Part shown: piece after piece, positions 1 through 11,094 of the stretch
Position numbering within the stretch: the stretch's first letter is position 1
Layout: every line of letters starts with the position of its first letter
From: Castor canadensis
Taxonomy: Eukaryota > Chordata > Mammalia > Rodentia > Castoridae
Direction of reading: 5' to 3'
DNA: 64,000 nucleotides
Assembly (NCBI RefSeq): GCF_047511655.1
Contig: NC_133395.1
Coordinates: forward strand, 147,116,318 to 147,180,317
Made by a program: the position numbers and the translations under genes
Notes under the pieces: model-generated
Seen by the model: only the letters and a program-made list of their open reading frames with translations
Databases searched by the model: none
What the model was told of the DNA's origin: nothing

Positions 1-249
1 GAGTTGACGGGACACATTGGCAGAGAACTGAGCAGGGTCAGAAGATGGGCCTGAGGAGGGTCTGCAAGCCAACAGGAAGGGCTGGAAGTTATCTGATGTT
101 TTCTGGGTAGATTCAAAGCAGAAATGATCTGGTTTTCCTCTCCTCTCAACCCTTGTCCCCCAAACATCATCTCACCTACCCAACAGATTGTTTCCCAGGG
201 TTTCTTGCAGCAGCCAGGAAAGTAAATAAGGGAAGGTTTGACTGTGATT

Positions 250-720
250 TGATTGTTGCATTCAATCCTTACAACCACTGGATACAATAAATATTAGTTT
301 TATTATTATTCCCTGTGTTAGTCAGCTTTCCATTACTGTACCAAATATCTGAGATAATCAGTTTAAAAAGCAAGTTAGTTTGGTTCACAGTTTTGAGGCT
401 TCAGCCTATGGTCAATTGACTTCATTGCTTTTGGGCCCATAGGAAGGCAGCACATCATGGTGGGGAACATACAGAGGAGCAAAATCAGTAGGTGAACAAG
501 AAGAAATGGGAAGGGGCTGGGTCCCACAGTTCCCATCCATGGCACATCCCCAATGACCTAAGACTTCCCTAGAACCCACTACCTCCCAATAGCAACAACT
601 TGAGGACTAAGCCTCTAACACTTTAGATCCAAACTATACTATTCACCTTTCAGAAATAACCTTGGGAGGAAGGAATTAACCTGCCCGCTGAACACAGTGA
701 GAATCTGAGGGACTCAGGGC
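250..720 (+). repeat. MIR element split by a MaLR-type LTR
   Basis: MIR-like sequence at about 250-313 (TTCAATCCTTACAACCACTG, then TTATTATTATTCCC) resumes at about 650-720 (GGAATTAACCTGCC, then ACACAGTGAG). Between them, at 314-649, lies an LTR-like block in reverse orientation that starts TGTTAGTCAGCTTTCCATTACTG and ends near CCAAACTATA. This start and end resemble the reverse complement of THE1/MST-type MaLR LTRs. The nesting is read from the sequence; the family names are from memory of consensus features. Confidence 0.5.
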
Positions 721-939
721 CAGGACGGACCACCCTTGTGCACTGGTCTGTGGCCCACTTTAGGCTGCCATGGCAGATTACACCACACTCTCCTGAGAGG
801 TATGAGTACCTTCCTGATGTCAGGGGAGGAAGATCCAGGCATGCTCCCACCACTGCCTTCCTCTCTACCCTTCTGATGGGTCACTACCACTAATACAAGC
901 CAAGCTGCAATGAACCCTTTCGTGCATATGTCTTTGTGC

Positions 940-2080
940 CCGTAAGTGCATGTGTTTCTAAAGAACAGATCCTAGAAGTGTACTTGCTCGTCCAAACCAT
1001 GTGCATGTTTTTTAGTTTACAGACACTCTCCTAGATTGCCCTCCAAAAAACCATATCAATACTCTTACCACCAATGATGTATAAGAATGCTTATTTCCAC
1101 ATATCTGAGCCAACTCTGAGTATTACCATTTAATCTTTGCCAGTGTAATAATAAAGAAATTTTTCAATTTTAATTGCAATTCCCTGAATGACATAGCTAA
1201 TGTTAATATATTTTACATTTGTTTTTTGGTCATTTATATTTCTTTTATCTGTGAATTACCTTTTCATAGACTTTGGCTACTTTATTTGATACTTATAGAT
1301 TTGTAGGAACTCTTTATATGTGCCCTAAATATTATTCCTCTTTTTTAGACACTGTGACTATTTTCTTCCAGTCTATCTCTTGTATATTAGTTTTAAAATA
1401 ACATTTTAAATGTTATCTTTCAACAAACACATGTTAAATCTGTTCAGTCTCTAGATAATACTCTTTGGGGCTTGTAAGTTTTAAATATTAATAGGGGAGT
1501 TTCTCCTGCTGAGATTGTAAACTAGAACATTTTTTGCTTGCCTTTCATGCTGTTTGTGACTTTCAGGATTGTGCTAGCCAAATGAACACTTCTCCAATCT
1601 TTTGCTATTTTGCCACTGAGTCTTAGACAACTTTGTGATAAACTGTCCACATTTGCATCCTTTGCTTGGGGTTTGCTTCTCTTTTCTTGGACATTTCTTT
1701 AAAATTCACCACTGATTTTCCTGCCATCATTTTAGAAGACATTTGAGTATCTGATAAGAGAAATTACTCCATGTTTTTTTTCTTCAAAATTTCTTGGCTA
1801 TTCCTGGAAATGTCCCTTCCAGGGGAAAGAAACCACCTTGTCATATATCATTGACAGTCTTGACTGAAATTCCGGTTGGGATTCTGTTGAATTCGCAGGT
1901 TAATTTATGGAGAATTGATATATCTTCTCTGTTTGAAGGACAGTCAGTAAACATTACTTTCTTTATATGGGTCTTAGACTTTTTTTTATTAGGTTTCCTG
2001 TTAGATGTTTCATGGAATTTGTTTCTTGTAAGAATTAGTTTATTATTCATTTTCTCTTTAATTGGTTTTGCTAGTATGTA
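940..2080 (-). repeat. Old L1 remnants, antisense
   Basis: AT-rich DNA with degenerate L1 ORF2 and 3' phrases read on the minus strand, such as ATTGCCCTCCAAAA near 1037 and the block at 1790-1960 containing GGGATTCTGTTGAATTCGCA. No intact reading frame is seen. The short open frames here are parts of the L1 remnant. Confidence 0.5.
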
Positions 2081-2083
2081 ATT

Positions 2084-2168
2084 TAGGTTCCCTTCCTTCC
2101 TTCTTTCCTCCCTCCTTTCCTCCCTTCCTCCCTCCCCTCCTCCCTCCCTTTCTTTTTTTCTTTCTTTC
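2084..2168 (+). repeat. Pyrimidine (TTCC/CCCTCC) simple repeat
   Basis: About 80 bases of almost pure C and T built from CCTTCC, CCTCC and TTTC units. Confidence 0.9.
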
Positions 2169-2169
2169 T

Positions 2170-2235
2170 GCTGGAGCTGGAACCCAGGGCCTTCGTCATA
2201 CTAGGCAGGTGTCCACTTAGCTACTCCAGCCCAAT
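2170..2235 (-). repeat. ID-like SINE, reverse
   Basis: GAACCCAGGGCCTTCGTC and CTAGGCAGGTGTCCAC are the reverse complement of the tRNA-like ID core, with its pol III A and B box region. Confidence 0.75.
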
Positions 2236-3345
2236 TTATTGATTCTTCTTTGCTGATCTTTCACCTGGTGGCACAGCCCAACTCTCAGCTTGTCATGTAA
2301 CTCTATTGAGCATTTTCCAGGTGGATGATCATCTGATAACTCAATTTTACCCCTTTCTTTTCAAGTATTAATACCTTTTCCCTGTGTATTAGCTAGAATC
2401 TCCAATAAAAAGTCAAATAGAGTAATGGCAGTAATATTGCTTCTTTTATCTCAGCATCGAGTATGATGATTATTATAGTGTTCTGATGCCCTTTATTGTA
2501 CTAAGCAAGAACCTAATTTGCTGACTGCTTTGTTTTGGGATTCCTCCCCCACTTTAAACAAAGACTTTACTTGCAGTTTTAGACCCACAGCCAGCTGAGT
2601 GGAAGGTCCAGGACACTCACTTCCCCACAATATGTACACAGCCTCAATATCCTCACCAGATGGCACTTTTGATTCACTTGATGACCCGCACTGGACACCT
2701 CACTATCACCCCAAACCCATGAGGGCTCACTCTTGGTGTTGAACATTTTGAATTTGAACAAACATATAACGACAGGTATCTACCATTTTAATACATAGCA
2801 TGGTGTCACTGTCCCAAAGATCTCCTGTGCGCCCCCCATCATACACCCCTTCCCCTAAACCCTGGCCACCACATGTTCCTTACTGTCTCCTGAGAATGTC
2901 ACAAAGCTGGGATCATGCAGCATGCAGTCTTTTCAGATCTTCTTTCACACAGAAGCAGCATTTTGGGTTCCCCTGTGGCTTTTCATAGCCCAATCACACA
3001 TGTCCTTTTGGTGCTGCATAGTATTCCATTGTCTGGATGCACCGTTCTCCTGCTGAAAGACATCTTGGTCACTTCCTCATCTGGGCAACTGTGCATAAAG
3101 CTGTGTAAACATCAGTATGTAGATTTTTGTCCGGGCATAAGTTTTCATCTCCTTTGGGTAAATACCCAGGAGCACAGTTGCAGGATCATATGGTAACAGT
3201 ATTCTTAGTTCTGAAAGAAACTGCCAACAGTCTTCCATTTTGCCTTCCCACTAGCATTAAAGGGCAGCTCCTGTCACTCCACATCCTTATCTGGTGTCAT
3301 AGTCTGAATTTCAGCCATTTTAATAGCTTTTTTTAGTCATAAAAG
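2236..3345 (-). repeat. Old L1, antisense (ORF2 end and 3' UTR)
   Basis: Degenerate antisense L1. Landmarks are AGTATTCCATTGTCTGGATG near 3019 and GGGTAAATACCCAGGAGCA near 3157, both familiar from mammalian L1 3' regions on the reverse strand. The open frames of 60-93 codons here belong to the repeat. Confidence 0.65.
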
Positions 3346-3351
3346 TATGTA

Positions 3352-3669
3352 TATAAGCCAGGTACAGTGGTTCATGTCTGTAATCCCAGCTACTTGGGAG
3401 ATGGAGATTGAGAGGACTACAGTTCAAAGCTAACCGTGGGCAAAAATATACTGAAACCCTCTACCGACAGGCGGTGCACATCTCTCATCTCAGCTGGGCA
3501 TAAACAGGAGGCTCACAGTCCAGTCCGGCCGGGCAAAATCACAGGACTCTACCCTAAAAATAACCAAAGAAAACAGGGATGGGGGAGACTCGAGTGGCAG
3601 CGCACCTGCCTAGCAAGAGCAAATTTCTGAGTTCAAACCCCAGTAACTGCCCAAAAAAAAAAAAAAAAA
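3352..3669 (+). repeat. Composite B1-ID SINE with poly(A) tail
   Basis: A B1-like head (CCAGGTACAGTGGTTCATG, CTGTAATCCCAGCTACTTGG) is followed by a linker and an ID-like part (CACCTGCCTAGCAAGAGC, GAGTTCAAACCCCAGT), ending in a run of about 17 A at 3653-3669. This fused structure recurs in the window. Confidence 0.8.
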
Positions 3670-3931
3670 GATTTATGTTGAACATTTTCAAAGGTGCTTT
3701 TGTTCTGTGGGGAAATCATGTGATTTTCCTTCTACTGTAGAGCAGTGATTTAAATTGATAAATTTTTCTAAAGTTCAATACATACTTGCTTTTCTAAAAT
3801 GTCTTTCAGTATATTGCTGAAATGAATTTTCCAATTCTTCAAAAAGTGAGAACCCAATCAATTTTACTTTAAAAGCCCATACTATAAAAGGATCTGTTTC
3901 TCTTAAGTTAAAATTAAGATCAAGAGTTGTG

Positions 3932-4019
3932 AGGACTGGTGGAGTGGCTCAAGTGGCAGAGCACCTACCTAGCAAGCATGAGGCCCTGAGTTCAAACCCC
4001 CTCCAGCCACGCCACTTGT
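3932..4019 (+). repeat. ID-like SINE
   Basis: GAGTGGCTCAAGTGGCAGAG, CCTACCTAGCAAGCATGAGG and GAGTTCAAACCCC form a clear ID core, preceded at 3670-3925 by AT-rich, probably old L1 sequence. Confidence 0.8.
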
Positions 4020-4096
4020 AGCTAGCTGACCTAAAAAACTGAAAGGATGTGTTCTTATAAAGATCCATACCTGACTGTCCACAGAAGTTCTAATGT

Positions 4097-4642
4097 ATGG
4101 AGAACATCATTCTGAGCGAGGTTAGCCAGGTTCAGAAAACCAAAAATCTTATGTTCTCCCTCATATGCGGACTTTAGATCTAGGGCAAATACAGCAATGT
4201 GGTTGGACTTGGGTCACATGACAGGGGGAGAACACATAGGGGAGGTATGGGGATAGGTAAGAAACCCAAAACATGATAGTATTTGATGTCCCCACTGCAG
4301 AGGAACTAATACAGAAACCTTAAAGCGGCAGAGGTCAATATGAGAAGGGGATCAGGAACTAGTGAAAAGGTCAGTTAGAGATGAATCAGCTTGGTGATGT
4401 AACACATGTGTACATGAAAGCAATGCTAGGAATCTCTCTATATAGCTATCCTTATCTCAACTAGCAAAAACGCTTTGTCTCTCTTATTATTGCTTATACT
4501 TTCTCTTCAAAAAAATTAGAGATAAGGGCAAAACAGTTTCTGCCCTTGGGGAGGTAGGGAGGAGAGGGAGGGAGCGGGAGGGGGTAGGGGGGAGAAATGG
4601 CCCAAACAATGTATGCACATATGAATAAATGAATTTTTTTTA
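4097..4642 (+). mobile_element. 5'-truncated young L1 3' end with target duplication
   Basis: The insert ends with the L1 3' UTR: a G-rich polypurine tract at about 4540-4592, then GGCCCAAACAATGTATGCAC and an A/T-rich tail. It is bounded by a perfect 12-base target duplication, AAGTTCTAATGT, at 4085-4096 and 4643-4654. The same 3' UTR appears in reverse at about 22640 and 37950, so the three copies belong to one subfamily. The flanking DNA is itself an older sense L1 3' end (about 4020-4084 and 4655-4940). Confidence 0.85.
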
Positions 4643-4654
4643 AAGTTCTAATGT

Positions 4655-4940
4655 CCCTCGCCAGATGAACAGATAACTGTAGGCTATCCACCCTATGGTA
4701 CGGTACTTTGAGATAAAAGGACTGATGTGTGGATACAGTAGGACATGATGAGTGTCTATGCTGGGTGAAGAAGCCAGACCAAAAAAATAAGCAGATACTG
4801 TGTGATCCCATTTCTAGAAAACTAGGAAAGGCAAAGAAATCTATTGTGATAGAAAGAAGATGGCTTGGAGGGACTGAGTATGACCACAGTGTATTATGTA
4901 TGTATATGAAAATGAAAATGTCATAATGACATTACTTCAT
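4655..4940 (+). repeat. Older sense L1 3' remnant
   Basis: Degenerate sense L1 3' sequence (near 4810-4860: CATTTCTAGAAAACTAGG, then GATAGAAAGAAGATGG). The young L1 at 4097-4642 inserted into it. Confidence 0.5.
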
Positions 4941-6200
4941 ATAATCAATGTAAGCTAATAAATGAATGGGGGAAAACAAGCAGTGCATTCAATCAGCAAA
5001 ATCATAATACCTACTTAGTTTTTATATTTTACCTTAGTTGGGAGAGAAATAAAAACGAAACAAAACAGAAAGAATGTCACACACTTTCACAGAAACATTT
5101 AGATATAAAGAAAGAAACAAAAATGTAAAACTTAAGAAAAAAGGCAGATTAGAGAGAAAGACCAAGAGACTAGCAAACGAAATACCCAGAGAGATCCATG
5201 AAAGGTGAAAACTAGATATCTATAAACACAGTCAGAGGGGAAAGGGGAAGCAAATTGAGACTGGAGACATACAGAATGATTCATAGGCAGAAATGATCTT
5301 GCTGGCCTCTGTCCCCCGTGTGGTCCTCCATGCTCTGCTCAAGTTGATATTTCATTTTTCCAGCTTTGCGGCTGTGTTTATAAGGAAGACTGGCCTGTGA
5401 CATGGTTTTCCCGACATGTCCACTCTAGTTTCAAGTTTCAATGCTATCTCTGTAAAATGCGTTAAGAAGCTTCTGGTCATTTTCTATGTCCTGAAATCAA
5501 GGGAGGACAAATGACATTTTGGTGGCGGTCCTCTGTGAAACTGGTCTAGGTTCCTCGCTAGGGCAGGTACTTCCAACTTTCTGCCATGTTTATGGCACTG
5601 TTTAAAGTTCTTAAATTGCCCTTTTTGTCTAGGTCTTTGAATTTATTGGTATAAAGTTTTTTTTACAATGTTTAAACGCCTTTATGTACCTATGCTACCG
5701 CCTCCTTTCGGTTTCCTTTCTTAGTGACATTAAGGTTTTGTCATTTGAAACATCAGTTTCCATGTCAGCTACTCTGGGAGTTAGCTTGTCTTCATTAATT
5801 CCTGCACTAGTGTTAATCTCAGTCTTCTACTTTCTGGGACGTGAGCTCTTTAACAGATCCATAAGTTGAAACTTGACCTCATTCACTCCCCACCGCTCCT
5901 TTCTAACAGGTGCACCAAAGCTGCTTTTCCACTGAGCACCGCAGTGGCCACAAAGCAGACTTAGTGACCAAGTTCTGCCGGAACCATTCAGGAAGTTTGT
6001 ACACAACATGTTTTTATTTTCCTTTAACTCGAGATATTTCAATACTTTCTTAGCTTCTACTTTAACTGCACTCTATCAGGAAATATGACCTAAATAATAA
6101 CTGTGGAATTTATTAATATTCCCTTTATGGCTGGATATGTGGTCAGTTTTTCAGGATATTCCATTTGTGGTTGAAGAATATGTAATCTCAGTTAAAAGGG
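4941..6200. other. No recognisable gene
   Basis: AT-rich DNA without spliceable or conserved-looking coding sequence. The 61- and 71-codon open frames near 5684-6042 look like chance or old-repeat frames. Confidence 0.5.
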
Positions 6201-6204
6201 TGCA

Positions 6205-6312
6205 GAAAAGGGTTGTGTGTTTGTCTGTGCATGTGTGTGGGTGTATGGGCATGCATGTATGTGTACATGTGTGTATGCACGTGTGTCATATGTGCATGTG
6301 TGTGGGTGTGGA
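6205..6312 (+). repeat. TG-rich simple repeat
   Basis: Interrupted TG/CATG runs (TGTGTGGGTGTATGGGCATG and similar). The cysteine-rich open frame over it is an artefact of the repeat. Confidence 0.85.
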
Positions 6313-6359
6313 TTTAGATCAAGCTCATTGTTTTCTTCAAATCCCCTTTTTACTTATTT

Positions 6360-7110
6360 CTGTGAGAGTTTTGTGAATTTTGTGTACTAAGGTTTTAAGG
6401 ATCTGTTTTGTCTACTTGTAATTCTATCAGGTTTTTTTCCTCTATGTATTTTGAAGTTATTATTTAAGTGCAAGAAAAAATTGATTATTGTTACTAAAGT
6501 ATTGTTGCCTTTTTTCTTTTCTTTTTTTCTTCTTTTGGTGGTAGTGGGGATTGAACTCAGAGCCTACTGCTTGAGCCATTCCACTAGCCTTTTTTGTATT
6601 AGGTATTTTTGAGATAGGGTCTCATGAACTATTTGCCTGGGCTGGCTTTGAACCGTGATCCTCCTGATCTCTGCCTGCTGAGTAGCTAGGACGACAGGCA
6701 TGAGCCACCAATGCCCGACTATCACCACTGCTTCTTGCACCCTGCTTCTTTTACATGTCTTTATTTTTCTTCTAACTAGAGTGCACTTCTAGTATCTACT
6801 TTATTTTAGGAAGTCTTATGTTTGGCTTCCTTCATGCCTGAAAATGTCCTTATTTTGCCTCATAATAAATGACAGCTTGAGAATGGGTTGAGTACATGAT
6901 TCTAGGTTCCAAGTGATTGTCACTCAGACTTTGAAGCTGCTGCTCCATCATCAATCACATCTCTCTCAAGGACCTGTCGACCTCAGCATCCGTGCATTTC
7001 TCCAGGCTGGACAGAAAGGCTTTTATAATTTCTTGAAAATAATTCTTCATTCTGTCCATTCTAGCTTTCTAGAACCCCTAATTTAATGTTTGCAATTTCT
7101 CTATTTTCTA
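6360..7110 (-). repeat. Old antisense L1, interrupted by a composite SINE
   Basis: Antisense L1-like sequence (CATGATTCTAGGTTCCAAGT near 6895; GAAGCTGCTGCTCCATCATC near 6932) flanks the SINE at 6532-6716. Confidence 0.45.
6532..6716 (-). repeat. Composite B1-ID SINE, reverse
   Basis: Reverse ID part (GGGATTGAACTCAGAGCC) is followed by a reverse B1 part (GAGATAGGGTCTCATGAACT, GAGTAGCTAGGACGACAGGC, ATGAGCCACC). Confidence 0.8.
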
Positions 7111-7138
7111 AGTCCTAAGGGACTTTCATATCTACCTA

Positions 7139-7224
7139 CTTCCCTTCTTTCCTTCCTTCCTTTTCTTTCCTTTCCTTTCTTTCTCCCTCCCTCCCTTCCT
7201 CCTTTACTCTTCTTTTTTTCTTTC
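7139..7224 (+). repeat. Pyrimidine (TTCC/TTTC) simple repeat
   Basis: Nearly uninterrupted C/T tract directly upstream of the next reverse SINE, probably grown from its tail. Confidence 0.85.
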
Positions 7225-7393
7225 TTTCTCTTTTTGTGAGGTGGGAGGTCTCTCTCTTTTACCCAGGCTGGTCTCTAACTCCTGCCTCAGCCTCCAGTGC
7301 TAGAATTACAGGTGTGTGCCACCCGACGCTAAGGATGGAGCCCAGGGCCTCGCACATGCTGGGCAAGCGCTCCACCGCTGAGCCACAGCCCCA
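7225..7393 (-). repeat. B1 plus ID SINE, reverse
   Basis: Reverse B1 (CCCAGGCTGGTCTCTAACTC, GAATTACAGGTGTGTGCCAC) is joined to a reverse ID (GGAGCCCAGGGCCTCGCACA, GCGCTCCACCGCTGAGCCAC). Confidence 0.8.
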
Positions 7394-8432
7394 CTTTCTA
7401 TTTCTTTGTATGTTTACGTTATGTTCTGGGCTAATTCCTCACCACGCGCCTCCAGATTACCAGTTTGATCTTCAGCTGTACTCAGTCCACTTCAGCCCAC
7501 CTGTCGAGCTTTTTCCTAATTAAGGAACCAAGTTTTCAGTACTCTTACTCTTTATGAAGGCAATATCTTGGTCAGCTCTCTGAAGTCGTTGATTAGCCTT
7601 GTTCAAAATCCCTGTTCTACTTTCCATGTTAGATCCGATCCTGAGAGATGCTATTTTGTTGTTGATTGATTTCGGTGACTCTTTCATCGTGTTGCTGTGT
7701 AGAGAACATGGTGCAGAGACTTTCTTGTTAACTCACACTCAGATTCTCAAGCCAGCTCACAGATTTCCACACAGATCTGAGCAGGTAGCAGCACTGATGC
7801 TAATGTGGAGACAGATCAGAGGTGCTCACTTAGCTTCGTCTGGGGAAATGGTGGTCACCTTCTAGTGCTAACACACCTCCTCCTTTCCAGCCTTCTTCCT
7901 CTTCCCATTCTAGGCACTCCTTCCCCCAGTTCCAGGATGGTAACTCACTCAGCCCTCCTCACAGGTGTGCCTGGGCCTTCAGGCACAGGTGGCTGCTGAT
8001 TGGGATCCAAGCTAGGTTGATGTTGAGGCATCCTCTCCGGTGGAGAGCAAAGGAAGAGGAAAAGGTAAGATCACCCCAAAAGCTCTTGAATGCACTGAGA
8101 TTTGGGCCAAGAATATAAGATCAATCCACCAATCCAAGGTGCATGGTGGCTGGCTGAAAAGGGAAAACCAATGCAGAGTGAAGAAGCAGCAGAACCCAGG
8201 AGAGTGTGGCAGGCTGGTGGTGAGTGTGCCCAGATTGGCTCTGGATGGTGCTGGGTGTCCATGGCTGACATTGCTAAACCACGGTGAGGTTGGGCTGCCC
8301 AGATGTTCTTGATGGATGGACAAAAACATGCAGCCCAGCCCCACTCCTGCAGGATGGGTCTCAGAATCCCATAGAAGGACTCCCAAGTTTTCCTTGTTCT
8401 TTTTCCTCTCGTAAGAAAAGCTTTGGCCTTCA
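7394..8432. other. No recognisable gene
   Basis: Mostly unique sequence. The longest open frame, 159 codons on the minus strand at 8012-8491, has no recognisable domain and overlaps the B1 at its end. I see nothing supportable. Confidence 0.5.
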
Positions 8433-8535
8433 GGGGTGGTGTGGTGGTACAAGTCTGTAATCCACTCGAGAGACTGTGGCAGGAGAATCATAGGTTCAAG
8501 GTCAGCCTGGACTGCATAGTGAGACCTGTCTCCTC
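8433..8535 (+). repeat. B1-like SINE
   Basis: GGTGGTGTGGTGGTACAAGT, then AGGTTCAAGGTCAGCCTGGA and TAGTGAGACCTGTCTC. Confidence 0.75.
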
Positions 8536-10190
8536 TTCACACAAAAGGTCTCGGGTCTTGTGTTTCCCTGTGACTGGGTAAGTGCAGGATTATCTAAAAT
8601 CCACAGACTTTGTACATGAAGAAAACTGCAAATCTTCCTTCGAGTCCAGGCTTGATATCTTTGCAACTGAGAATTTCAGTCTTGTGTTATGAGCATCTTG
8701 TCTGCCAGATCTAAGAAATTCACCCACTCTCCCTAGCTGGTTGAGTTTTTTCCCCAAGCCTATAGATATCCCTCATGCTAACTTGACAAAAGAGAGGTGC
8801 TTTGAGGCCTGTTTTATAGGCTTTCTATTCTACAGGTTTGCTGCCCATTGCAATCATCCGTCAGAGTCATGAAGCAGCAGTATGCATGCTTTCCTGTTGG
8901 CTGATTTTATTTAGACCCTAATTCTTGTGGCTGTTAAAAGAAGAAGAAAGACAACGGCAGGGGGGAGTGCCCTGAGATCTCTCAGAAAATCCTCACCTGC
9001 TCCATACATCACAGCTGAAGCACAAGGAGCACAATTATGCTGCAACATAAATACATAAATAAAGCCACCAGGAGTTCAAAAATCGACAGTGGTCTCCCAA
9101 ATTGTTCCCAATTTCTGGTCAGTCTCCAGATATGGGAACTTTTAGAAACTCCAGTTTAGCTGCAATAACTACTGCTCTCTGCATCGTTAGCCAGCAGACG
9201 ATACCTCTGCCATGGAGGGAGACCAAGCTCTTCCTGTGCGTGACAAGGAGCCAAATCTGAGTGGCCAGTGTGCTGGCCCTGGCTATAGGACCATTGTTCA
9301 GTGCTTGGGAACAGAAAAAGGGAGGAGGACTCTGAGAAGGAGCCATGAGCCATTTCCCCCCCAGGTATGCAGCCATCTCTGTCCCTGAGACAACCGTCCC
9401 AATGAGATGAGACGGCTGCACTTAGATATGTCATAGGTGGAAAGGATGTGACCTCAAAGCCATTGTGGATCTCATTCATTCTCTTCCGCTGAACACTCTG
9501 CACCCACTGTGCATCTCCGCAGCTCCTGAGTGTGGAAAGGACAGGGTTTGTGGGGAGAGGCAGGGCTGCAGAGAGAGGAGAGGGGGCTGAGGCAAGAGAT
9601 GATTGTGTGACCTGTGTCCCCAGATCACCAGGCTCAACCTTTCTGCTGTTTTATTTCATTCCTACGCAGCCACTGGCTGTGGGCCATGGAAGGGGTCCCT
9701 CGTTTTTCCCCCTCCAGCATCCTACAGGTGAGAGATAAAATGACCCACTCTCCCCAGGGGTATTTGGCTAGGAGCAGGGGGCTGTTAAATACCATTAGAG
9801 CACTGTTGATGTTAGCGACAGGCCTTTACCAGTCACTAACTTTACCTCTGTCCTGTTTATTTTTCCTGTAAATAAGCTGAGATGCTGGGGGGTCGGGGTG
9901 ACCTTTAGACTTCCCTGGTGCCCCGCTGCCCTGAGCAGAGGACTGTCAGCCCAGCAGCTGGTCATCCTGTCCTCATAGCAGCCCCGCTGCTTTGAACACT
10001 CCACGGAGGCCTTGAGGAAGCCACACTGTGACCACAACGCAGCTCCAGCTCCAGAAGACACTGTCCCTGTCACAGTGTTTCAAACAGCTAGTGCCCAGGT
10101 TTTTGCCATCACAAACCTCCTGAAGTCTGGATGACCTGCAGCCATTCCCACCCAGGCCAGAGGGGGCGCTGTTCTCCTGTGGCCCAGCAG
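8536..10190. other. No recognisable gene
   Basis: Unique-looking sequence with overlapping open frames on both strands (up to 115 codons near 9156-9503) and no family match I can name. Confidence 0.45.
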
Positions 10191-10194
10191 AAGG

Positions 10195-10330
10195 CCTGTG
10201 ATTGGTCCAGAAACAGTCCTTCCTGTACAGGAGCGACTGCTGTGATTGGTGCAAACAAAGGCCTTATTTGCATGAAAGTCTGCTGTGATTGGTGCAAACA
10301 CCCTTGCCACCCCCCTTTCTGGATATATAA
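10195..10330 (+). promoter_or_regulatory. LTR-like promoter cluster (octamer, inverted CCAAT boxes, TATA)
   Basis: An 18-base direct repeat, GCTGTGATTGGTGCAAAC, occurs at 10239-10256 and 10282-10299, with a partial third copy (CCTGTGATTGG) at 10195. Each carries ATTGG, an inverted CCAAT box. Between the two full copies is a perfect octamer, ATTTGCAT (10266-10273), and TATATAA follows at 10324-10330. The order of octamer, CCAAT boxes and TATA is that of a compact pol II promoter. With repeated enhancer units it resembles the U3 of a solo retroviral LTR. Which transcript it drives, if any, cannot be seen. Confidence 0.5.
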
Positions 10331-10582
10331 GCAGTCTGTTCTTCTGGCATCAACCTGGAGGGTGTCTTCTGTAGGGTCCTCCTGTGCGCAGTGTACTTTT
10401 ACTTTTTATCCTTAGTAGAGCAGGCTGAGTGGTAACCTGAAGAGGAAGCAGTGGGAACCCAGGGATCAGTAGTGCTTGGAAGGCTCTAAAGAGTTGTGAA
10501 GACAATGAAAGCTGTAAAGAGCTGAAGACAAACGGGGGACCCGCCAAGCCTTAAGGATAATGGGTCCCAGACACCCTAGGCC

Positions 10583-11094
10583 TGAGAGCTGTAAGAATCA
10601 GCTTAGGTCAGGTCTTTTCTGTCAAAGAATTTAATCAGTAAAAACCACCTGACTAACTTGCTTCTCATACGCTCACTTCATCGACTCAGCTTAATATGAT
10701 AAAAGTTTCTATTAAGATCAAGGAGTTTTATCCTCAGCTGGGCCTGGACAAGAATTCCGCTAGATGCCCTGGTTCTGGAGCTGATAACCAAAAACAGTTA
10801 CTGCTTCCCTGAACTTTTAAACTTCTTTGTTCCCAAAGCCCCCTCCTAACCTGGCCCCTTTCTAGCCAATTGCATAGACTGTGAGCCCCAAACCTGCCCA
10901 ATCCAGGGGCAGGAGAGGGACAGCATGGCGTCAGATAAAACCCCTGCAGACGTGCCCCCAGGTGTGTATGCTGCCCGGACTTCCTGGTGTGCACCCATCT
11001 GCAGAAGTAAATTTGCCTTGCCTATTGACTTCTGAGCAGTGTCCTCTCTAGCGACACCCTAATATCTTTAAGATATTTCTTACAGAGCTACAAC
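10583..11094 (+). mobile_element. Probable solo LTR (family not identified)
   Basis: The block begins TGAGAGCTGTAAGAATCAG and ends GAGCTACAACA, so it has TG...CA ends. Near its 3' end it has a TATA-like AGATAAAACCCC (10935), CTGCCCGGACTTCC and AGTAAATTTGCC. There is no clear target duplication. It may form one unit with the promoter cluster at 10195-10330. Confidence 0.4.

Noticed and set aside
8012-8491. 159-codon minus-strand open frame
   Set aside because: No motif, overlaps a B1 SINE, and there are competing frames on the other strand.
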